A stretch of 27,404 nt of DNA, taken from assembly GCA_030648815.1 (NCBI GenBank), contig JAUSHA010000037.1:1-27404 (forward strand), written 5' to 3'. Under the pieces are notes generated by a model. That model was given only the letters and a program-made list of their open reading frames with translations. It was not told where the DNA came from and ran no database searches. Both the position numbers and the translations under genes were made by a program. This DNA is from a bacterium (GTDB lineage: Bacteria > Patescibacteriota > Minisyncoccia > Minisyncoccales > MHMH01). Shown piece after piece: positions 22,936-27,404 of the stretch. Numbering within the stretch: the first letter of the stretch is position 1; every line of letters starts with the position of its first letter.

Positions 22936-24245
22936 AATATTTTTACCTTTTCGAGTTTTGTGCCGACAAATACCCGAAGAAAGTTTTTAGTTATAAAAAT
23001 TGCCGAAAACATGCTAAGTAGGGTGCCGATAATTAAAGTAACGGCAAAACCTTTGACGAAACTGCTGCCCAGCCAAAATAAAATTAAAGCGGCGATCAAT
23101 AAAGTGAAATTGCCGTCCCAGATAGCAGGCCAAGCTCTTCTGAATCCCTCCTCAAGAGCTGCCGAGAATGGCCTACCCTGCCGCAATTCTTCCCTCATTC
23201 TGGAAAAAATCAGAATATTGCCGTCAACCGCCATTCCTATGGATAAGATAAACCCTCCCATACCGGCCAATGTCAAAGTAACGGGAATTAATTTGAATAA
23301 AGCTAAATTCAGAATAGCATAAATTATCAAAGCTAGGGAAGCGAAAAGTCCCGGAAGCCTGTAAAACACTATCATAAATATAACTACCGCCAATAGGCCG
23401 AAAATCCCGGCCATTAAACTTTCTTCCAGGGAAATTTTGCCAAGCGTCGGTCCCACTGATTGCTGCGATATCAAACTGATTGGCAAAGGCAAGGCGCCGG
23501 CGTTCAAATTCCTGGCTAAAGACCTTGCCTCTTCTACCGTAAAATCGCCGGAAATTTGAGCCTTGCCGCCCGAGATTGCTTCCTGAACCGTCGGAATAGA
23601 TATGGGCACTCCGTCAATAAATATCGCCAAAGGCTTGCCGATATTTTTCTTTGTTAATTCTTCAAATATCTTTGCCCCTTCATCGTCAAACTGGATGGAA
23701 ACCAAGGACTGATAACTCGTTGTTTGATCAAACCCCAATTCAGCTTTTTTTAAATATTTTCCGGTTAAAATAGCAGGGGCAAAAGGATCCTCCATTTGGC
23801 CCTCTCCGGCTTCTTCCACCTTTCTGTTTTTTTCTATAATTTCCTGATAATTTTCTTTTTGCTCTTTGAATTCCAAATACGGAGTCTGGCCGATCATCTT
23901 AATGGCTTGCGCGGGGTCCACCACGCCGGCTAATTCCACGATCAAACGCTGATGGCCGGCTGTTTCTTCAACCTGGACAACGGGCTCTGATACTCCAAAG
24001 AAATTGACCCTCCTCTCAATAACATCTCTTAAACCCTGCATGGAAGAATCGTAATCTTCTTTGGCGACGGCGGAAAGATCGGCCTCATAAACTAAATGAG
24101 TGCCCCCCTGCAAATCAAGGCCTAATTTAAAATCTTTTGCCGGTAAATATTTCAAATTTAAAAACTGCGGATAATCAAAATTTCCGGCGAAAAACGCTAT
24201 GACAAAAATAATAAAAATAGTGATATAAACTTTATTTTTCTTCAT
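22926..24245 (-). CDS. secD: Protein translocase subunit SecD
   Basis: Protein-export RND subunit. Of 439 aa: N-terminal TM at about 5-22, [17 protein letters not shown] is the start of the first periplasmic domain with the SecD GGxH-type motif, [16 protein letters not shown] and TPYLEFKEQ follow, and about five TM segments occupy the last third ([53 protein letters not shown]). Shorter than E. coli SecD (615 aa), as in many small genomes. It starts one base after the stop of the upstream gene and its 3' end overlaps metK by 10 bases. Confidence 0.95.
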   Translation of the reverse strand: MKKNKVYITIFIIFVIAFFAGNFDYPQFLNLKYLPAKDFKLGLDLQGGTHLVYEADLSAVAKEDYDSSMQGLRDVIERRVNFFGVSEPVVQVEETAGHQRLIVELAGVVDPAQAIKMIGQTPYLEFKEQKENYQEIIEKNRKVEEAGEGQMEDPFAPAILTGKYLKKAELGFDQTTSYQSLVSIQFDDEGAKIFEELTKKNIGKPLAIFIDGVPISIPTVQEAISGGKAQISGDFTVEEARSLARNLNAGALPLPISLISQQSVGPTLGKISLEESLMAGIFGLLAVVIFMIVFYRLPGLFASLALIIYAILNLALFKLIPVTLTLAGMGGFILSIGMAVDGNILIFSRMREELRQGRPFSAALEEGFRRAWPAIWDGNFTLLIAALILFWLGSSFVKGFAVTLIIGTLLSMFSAIFITKNFLRVFVGTKLEKVKILWQ

Positions 24246-24246
24246 C

Positions 24247-24903
24247 TTATTTCATTTTAATGCTCTTAATCATATTAGAAAAAATATCTTTATAATCAAG
24301 CCACGATTCTTCCAAGGTATTGAAGGAAAACGCCCAAACAGTATTATCCTTGCCAACAGCCAAAATCACGATGGTATTAAATTTCAAATCATTCTGAACG
24401 CTTTTGATTTCCATAGAGTGCGCATTCTTGCCGTTTATAGTATATCCCTCTTCTTTGGTTATTTCAATAATGGGAATTGCCTGAATTAATCTTGTTTTTG
24501 TGTCTTCGACGTAATCTTTAAATAAAATTTCTCCCAGCTCTGCGCTGTTAATCGAGATATTTGTCCTAAAATTCATCTCCTTGGCCTGATTATTGGTCAA
24601 TTTCTCTCGGGAGTCAGTTATCATTATGGGCAGAGTATTGCTGGCGTCAGCTTCCTGCCAGCCGTCGGGAATAACAAATGAAAAATAAGCTGTATCCATA
24701 AGCGTTAATTTCTGATTTTCTTTTTCCGGCTGCACGGTCAATTTTTCCGACTCCTTCTTTGATTGAGATTCGGTAATTAATTCGGCTGCCGGATTGACCG
24801 CCGGAATGCCTTTAACTCCTTTCTGCATAAAAAAAATCATCGCAATTATTCCGGCTGCTGATACCGCTGCAAAAATAATAATGAAAACAATCTTATTTTT
24901 CAT
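24247..24903 (-). CDS. Membrane-anchored protein with PsbP/LpqN-like extracytoplasmic domain
   Basis: Protein of 218 aa with one N-terminal hydrophobic helix (VFIIIFAAVSAAGIIAMIFF, about 5-25) after a short basic start, then a Ser/Lys-rich linker (ELITESQSKKESEKL) and a globular domain from about residue 70: AYFSFVIPDGWQEADAS and, near the end, TVWAFSFNTLEESW followed by IFSNMIKSIK. This layout (a beta-sheet fold facing outside the membrane, with FVIPDGW and a helix ending in MIKSIK) resembles PsbP-like or LpqN-like domains; that is a fold-level guess. It sits between the ASCH gene (2-base gap) and secD (1-base gap). Confidence 0.72.
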   Translation of the reverse strand: MKNKIVFIIIFAAVSAAGIIAMIFFMQKGVKGIPAVNPAAELITESQSKKESEKLTVQPEKENQKLTLMDTAYFSFVIPDGWQEADASNTLPIMITDSREKLTNNQAKEMNFRTNISINSAELGEILFKDYVEDTKTRLIQAIPIIEITKEEGYTINGKNAHSMEIKSVQNDLKFNTIVILAVGKDNTVWAFSFNTLEESWLDYKDIFSNMIKSIKMK

Positions 24904-24905
24904 GT

Positions 24906-25343
24906 TTATCTATTCTTACAAATTTTTGAAATGTCGTCAATTGTTATCCATGCCGACATCAGGCCGAAGCCGGTTTTGTCTATTTCAAACGGCGTTATCC
25001 TCACCGGATTTTTCAAAAACACCAATATGCCATATTTTTTATTTTTGAACCGCTCAAAAAAATCCGGAATTTTTTCCTGGTCTAAGCCAATTTCTTTGCC
25101 ATACTTACCTAAAATCTCCCCGACTTTTACCGGAGTTAAATCCGTAAACTGCAAAACTTTGCTCACTACCGCTTTTATCGTTACCGGCTCTCCGGAATCT
25201 TTAAAATAAACCGTCTCTCCTTCGCTTATGCGATCCCATGGACTGCGTTTTGATAGATACCAGCGCGATTCAATCTTTTTTCGGCCGCTCAAAATCTTCT
25301 CCGTCAGCCCCCACGATTTTTTCATAATGGCTAAGTGTTCCAT
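24906..25343 (-). CDS. ASCH-domain protein
   Basis: The 145-aa protein carries the ASCH pattern: KILSGRKKIESRWYLSKRSPWD at the start (strand, E-x-R and a basic patch; shown in parts: KIESRW, PWDRI), EGETVYFKDSGEPV and IKAVVSKVLQF, then a helical segment. ASCH domains are PUA-like and probably bind RNA or modified bases. It is the first gene of the long minus-strand operon and is transcribed divergently from a plus-strand gene at 25493. A 113-bp piece covering its first 37 codons is repeated at 26744-26856. The ATG at 25343 has only a weak ribosome-binding site. Confidence 0.85.
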   Translation of the reverse strand: MEHLAIMKKSWGLTEKILSGRKKIESRWYLSKRSPWDRISEGETVYFKDSGEPVTIKAVVSKVLQFTDLTPVKVGEILGKYGKEIGLDQEKIPDFFERFKNKKYGILVFLKNPVRITPFEIDKTGFGLMSAWITIDDISKICKNR

Positions 25344-25345
25344 AA
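25233..25345. repeat. 113-bp direct repeat, copy 1 (5' end of the ASCH gene)
   Basis: Matches 26744-26856 in the same orientation at 109 of 113 positions with no gaps. The four differences give only one amino-acid change (R to Q at residue 21 of the protein). Confidence 0.9.
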
Positions 25346-25362
25346 CTTATTTAAATTTCCAT

Positions 25363-25400
25363 GTTTGGTAGCACTTAGTGCCGCCAAACTAACTATACCA
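25363..25400 (-). promoter_or_regulatory. Extended -10 promoter and dyad at the start of the long operon
   Basis: On the minus strand TGGTATAGT (25392-25400) is an extended -10 box. Right downstream lies the interrupted dyad GTTTGG..GCACT / AGTGC..CCAAAC (25363-25389), where transcription should begin. The dyad could be an operator or a 5' mRNA stem. No well-spaced -35 box was seen. Confidence 0.5.
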
Positions 25401-25432
25401 CGCTTCCATAAAACTATGTCCAACCCAAAAAC

Positions 25433-25461
25433 TTGACAAATCAGTGACAATATGCTATACT
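25433..25461 (+). promoter_or_regulatory. Near-consensus sigma70 promoter for the 25493 gene
   Basis: TTGACA (25433-25438), 17-base spacer, TATACT (25456-25461). Followed by AGGAGGG and a GTG start. Among the strongest promoters in the window. Confidence 0.8.
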
Positions 25462-25492
25462 TCTGGTATAAAAATATCGGCAGGAGGGACAA

Positions 25493-26089
25493 GTGAAACA
25501 AGAAGAAATCATGGAATTACTTCGAGAAGCAAGTGCGCCAGATACCACATGGCAAAGGCGATCTAAAATCCAATGTTTGCTCGCTGACAAAGTGCTCAAA
25601 ATGGATGTGGGTGTAGTGTTGGATGCCCTTTATGTGGACTCCCTGGAAAACCATCCGGATTTACTCCCGTCATTGTTTCCATTTTTTGCACTGATTTGCG
25701 GGGAACGACGGCCTGGAAATCTATTAAGTAAGATAGATTGGACCGTCGCCACGAAGAAGGATGAACCTAGGCTCGGTAAATTGCGTTGTGTGAAATGCGG
25801 AGCTCGGTTCGGTACAAGTCTAGAGCTCGAACAACACTTTCGTGTTTGTCAAAGTGATGGTGCGATACTAGTTCGTCTAACACGGAGGATGTTGAATAAG
25901 GGCATAAAAAATGGCTCGGCCGATCCCTGTATCATCAAGTATTTCCATCTGGATGTGTATGATGTCGTCGAATTGCCTGCGTTACATACCGATGGCCAGA
26001 GGCTCGTTCACTTTCTTTACATGGGCGAGGAACACACTCTACCGTGCAAATACGTCGAGCTAATTTTGCGGCACGAGAAGGAGGGGTAA
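25493..26089 (+). CDS. Hypothetical protein with C2HC zinc-finger-like motif, 198 aa
   Basis: Plus-strand gene in a minus-strand neighbourhood, unrecognised. The only clear motif is a single zinc finger: C-x2-C-x12-H-x4-C in LRCVKCGARFGTSLELEQHF and the following RVCQ, around residues 99-118. The N-terminal half is helical with acidic patches (EEIMELLREAS), the C-terminal half has VYDVVELPALHTDGQRLVHF. Start is GTG at 25493, preceded by AGGAGGG. By eye it is less AT-rich than its neighbours. It has its own promoter and a terminator right after the stop, so it is a stand-alone unit. A regulatory or nucleic-acid-binding role is conceivable but not shown. Confidence 0.72.
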   Translation: MKQEEIMELLREASAPDTTWQRRSKIQCLLADKVLKMDVGVVLDALYVDSLENHPDLLPSLFPFFALICGERRPGNLLSKIDWTVATKKDEPRLGKLRCVKCGARFGTSLELEQHFRVCQSDGAILVRLTRRMLNKGIKNGSADPCIIKYFHLDVYDVVELPALHTDGQRLVHFLYMGEEHTLPCKYVELILRHEKEG

Positions 26090-26100
26090 AATATATTAAA

Positions 26101-26133
26101 AAAAGAGCTCATCTCATTATGGGGTGGGCTCTT
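26101..26133. terminator. Bidirectional terminator, copy 1
   Basis: Arms AAAGAGC and GCTCTTT around a 19-base loop. T-rich tails follow on both strands, so it can end the plus-strand 25493 gene and the minus-strand GrpB gene (stop at 26172). The 51 bases from 26101 match 27178-27228 at all but two positions. Confidence 0.85.
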
Positions 26134-26171
26134 TCTATTTTCTCACGCTCCACGTTCTATGTGAGTTATTT

Positions 26172-26696
26172 TTACAATTTGTGCTTTATATTCTTAATTA
26201 CCGATTCAATAAATTTTTCTTTGCCCGATGAGTAAGACCCGCGATCCGTTGGGAATTTTTTTGCTAATTCTCTTTTAAGGTCGGCGTATTTTCTTGCAAC
26301 CTTTTTATGTTTTTGGAGATAATTGCGAAATAATAAATTATCTTTCCAAGACGGGCTGTTAATCCTGACGAAATGCAAATGATGAGTCGTTTTCGTTTTG
26401 CTTCCCTTCGCAAAAAATAGCCTGCCAGAAACCCCGGCATCTCCCTTATATTCGTAACCTAATTTTTTGAGTATTCTTTTAAATTTACCAGCCACTTTTA
26501 AGTTTGGCACAGCTATAAGTATATCAATTATCGGTTTCGCTGGAAGCCCGGGGATGGCAGTGCTCCCGAAATGCTGAATATCGATCGCATCACGACCAAG
26601 GACGCTTCGCAAAACCATTTTTTCTTCCTTAAAAATTTTCGCCCATTCGGGATTATAAGGAAAAAGTTTAACTGTTTTCTGCTTTAATCCGAGCAT
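26172..26696 (-). CDS. GrpB-family (UPF0157) nucleotidyltransferase-fold protein
   Basis: The protein reads LGLKQKTVKLFPYNPEW then IQHFGSTAIPGLPAKPIIDI, the GrpB/COG2320 signature with the GST and D-x-D-type motif of the nucleotidyltransferase fold, and ends with RNYLQKHKKVARKYADLK and SSGKEKFIESVIK. Length (174 aa from the chosen ATG) fits the family. Function is not established; sequence suggests a nucleotide-transfer activity. I chose the ATG at 26696, where homologues begin; ATG 26714 or GTG 26732 would add 6 or 12 residues and none has a clear Shine-Dalgarno site. Its 5' end lies at the edge of the duplicated ASCH piece. Confidence 0.85.
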   Translation of the reverse strand: MLGLKQKTVKLFPYNPEWAKIFKEEKMVLRSVLGRDAIDIQHFGSTAIPGLPAKPIIDILIAVPNLKVAGKFKRILKKLGYEYKGDAGVSGRLFFAKGSKTKTTHHLHFVRINSPSWKDNLLFRNYLQKHKKVARKYADLKRELAKKFPTDRGSYSSGKEKFIESVIKNIKHKL

Positions 26697-26854
26697 GGTT
26701 GTTTTATTTCCCATGGCATTTTTGCACCCCACACTTCAATAGTATCCCACGGACTGCGTTTTGATAAATACCAGCGCGATTCAATCTTTTTTTGGCCACT
26801 CAAAATCTTCTCCGTCAGCCCCCACGATTTTTTCATAATGGCTAAGTGTTCCAT
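26684..26854 (-). pseudogene. Truncated duplicate of the ASCH gene (N-terminal 37 codons)
   Basis: The frame begins MEHLAIMKKSWGLTEK like the full gene, with 36 of 37 residues identical up to PWD, then runs into unrelated sequence (TIEVWGAKMPWEIKQPCSD) and stops at 26684, inside the start of the GrpB gene. The ASCH fold is not complete, so it is probably non-functional. Its reading frame overlaps the GrpB start, which could affect GrpB translation. Confidence 0.75.
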
Positions 26855-26856
26855 AA
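26744..26856. repeat. 113-bp direct repeat, copy 2
   Basis: Same orientation as copy 1 at 25233-25345, 109 of 113 identical, ends flush with CCATAA on both copies. The left edge at ATCCCA marks the break point where ASCH coding similarity stops. Confidence 0.9.
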
Positions 26857-26862
26857 ATTTTC

Positions 26863-26891
26863 TTGACAAAATAATATATTAATGATATGAT
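26863..26891 (+). promoter_or_regulatory. Near-consensus sigma70 promoter for the 26919 gene
   Basis: TTGACA (26863-26868), 17-base spacer, TATGAT (26886-26891), with AGGAGGGG and GTG following. It starts only 7 bases after the end of repeat copy 2. Confidence 0.8.
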
Positions 26892-26918
26892 TGCTTCAAG
26901 AAATTAAAGGAGGGGATC

Positions 26919-27167
26919 GTGGATATCGACAAGGCCAAGGAACTTATTGGAAAAACTGATACGTCTACAGAATTGCACTGCATCATGAAAGGCTTACAAA
27001 TTCTTGCCAAATATGAAGTCGATGATAATTGCGGTTTTGAGCATGACATAATCCTTGCAGACTGTTTTGAGAAAAGCGTGTCCAAAATGTCCGTAGATGA
27101 TGTGCTTCGGATGGCGAGGCTAGGCTGGTTTTACCACGAAGAAGCTGAATCCTGGGCACATTATTAA
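26919..27167 (+). CDS. Hypothetical protein, 82 aa
   Basis: Second plus-strand gene of the right end, unrecognised. Small, acidic, mainly helical (IDKAKELIGKTDTSTELH, FEKSVSKMSVDDVLRM), ending in WFYHEEAESWAHY; it contains three Cys but no paired CxxC. Start is GTG at 26919 with AGGAGGGG just upstream. It has its own promoter and a terminator 10 bases after the stop, the same layout as the 25493 gene. The two proteins show no visible sequence similarity. Confidence 0.7.
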   Translation: MDIDKAKELIGKTDTSTELHCIMKGLQILAKYEVDDNCGFEHDIILADCFEKSVSKMSVDDVLRMARLGWFYHEEAESWAHY

Positions 27168-27177
27168 GCTTGCGATC

Positions 27178-27210
27178 AAAAGAGCTCATCTCATTATGGG
27201 GTGGGCTCTT
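27178..27210. terminator. Bidirectional terminator, copy 2
   Basis: Same hairpin as 26101-26133, with T-rich tails on both strands. It separates the plus-strand 26919 gene from the minus-strand gene ending at 27241. The repeat extends to 27228. Confidence 0.85.
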
Positions 27211-27240
27211 TCTATTTTCTCGCGCCCCATAACGCTTCTA

Positions 27241-27393
27241 TTATTTCTCATTCAAACTGCGAAAAATTTCACCATAGCATTTTTGGCATAAGTGAAATTT
27301 CTTCACCATATTATTTTTCGGCGGACTTAATAAAATCCCGCCAAACTCCTTTAATTCCCTTTTACATTTGTCGCACTTTGGTTTTATCGCCAT
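27241..27393 (-). CDS. Small double-CxxC zinc-ribbon protein, 50 aa
   Basis: Short gene read from ATG 27391-27393 to TAA at 27241. The protein starts MAIKPKCDKCKRELKEFGG and ends with FHLCQKCYGEIFRSLNEK, giving C7/C10 and C36/C39 as two CxxC pairs with a GGILLSPP turn between them; this fits a single zinc ribbon. I recall similar short proteins in CPR genomes, with no known role. Its terminator is 27178-27210. The upstream promoter lies outside the window. Confidence 0.75.
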   Translation of the reverse strand: MAIKPKCDKCKRELKEFGGILLSPPKNNMVKKFHLCQKCYGEIFRSLNEK

Positions 27394-27404
27394 AATTATT
27401 TAAA

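Noticed and set aside
25233..27228. Integron or transposon explanation for the right-end repeats
   Set aside because: No integrase, transposase, terminal inverted repeats or target duplications are visible; only direct repeats of gene and terminator pieces are seen.

Overview
The window looks like a chromosome segment of a Candidate Phyla Radiation (Patescibacteria) bacterium, probably Parcubacteria-like. This is inferred from AT-rich, tightly packed and often overlapping short genes, a RecJ-like protein of 379 aa and a 360-aa phosphoglycerate kinase, a sigma-region-4 plus HARE-HTH regulator, a membrane-protein/TraG-type ATPase pair and a 50-aa double-CxxC protein. No rRNA, tRNA, CRISPR array or transposase was found. 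All genes read on the minus strand except two small genes at the right end.

Left part (1-7.1 kb, minus strand): a cut-off RhuM-type gene; two unrecognised small genes; a run of SPL-like radical SAM protein, AEC-type transporter and RarA ATPase; a NYN-domain protein; and a promoter-to-terminator operon of a radical SAM enzyme, an iron-sulfur-type flavoprotein and an NMN adenylyltransferase-like enzyme.

Middle (7.1-13 kb): an HD-domain hydrolase after a 1001-aa UvrD-type helicase fused to a PD-(D/E)XK nuclease with a Cys cluster; a two-gene operon (TM protein and zinc-ribbon protein); and a nicotinamidase-like/cupin pair.

Right-centre (13-25.3 kb): about twelve genes in one direction with gaps or overlaps of a few bases: ASCH, a membrane-anchored lipoprotein-like protein, secD, metK, secF, the sigma4/HARE regulator, a membrane protein, the TraG/VirD4-like ATPase, pgk, a recJ-like gene, nadE and nadD. 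With the nicotinamidase-like gene and the second nucleotidyltransferase they outline NAD salvage (nicotinamide to nicotinate, then NaMN to NaAD to NAD); no nicotinate phosphoribosyltransferase is visible here.

Right end (25.2-27.4 kb): a modular region. A 113-bp piece of the ASCH gene is duplicated at 96% identity beside a GrpB-family gene. Two plus-strand GTG-start genes of unknown function each have a near-consensus sigma70 promoter and end in almost identical bidirectional terminators.

The most unusual signal is a set of palindromic DNA elements lying in frame inside conserved genes (three palindromes plus a 7-bp tandem repeat in the helicase, one in pgk, two in the TraG-like gene), with further palindromes between genes. 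The pgk and TraG-like copies share a core sequence, so they look like a dispersed element that invades coding sequence and is translated, comparable to Rickettsia palindromic elements.
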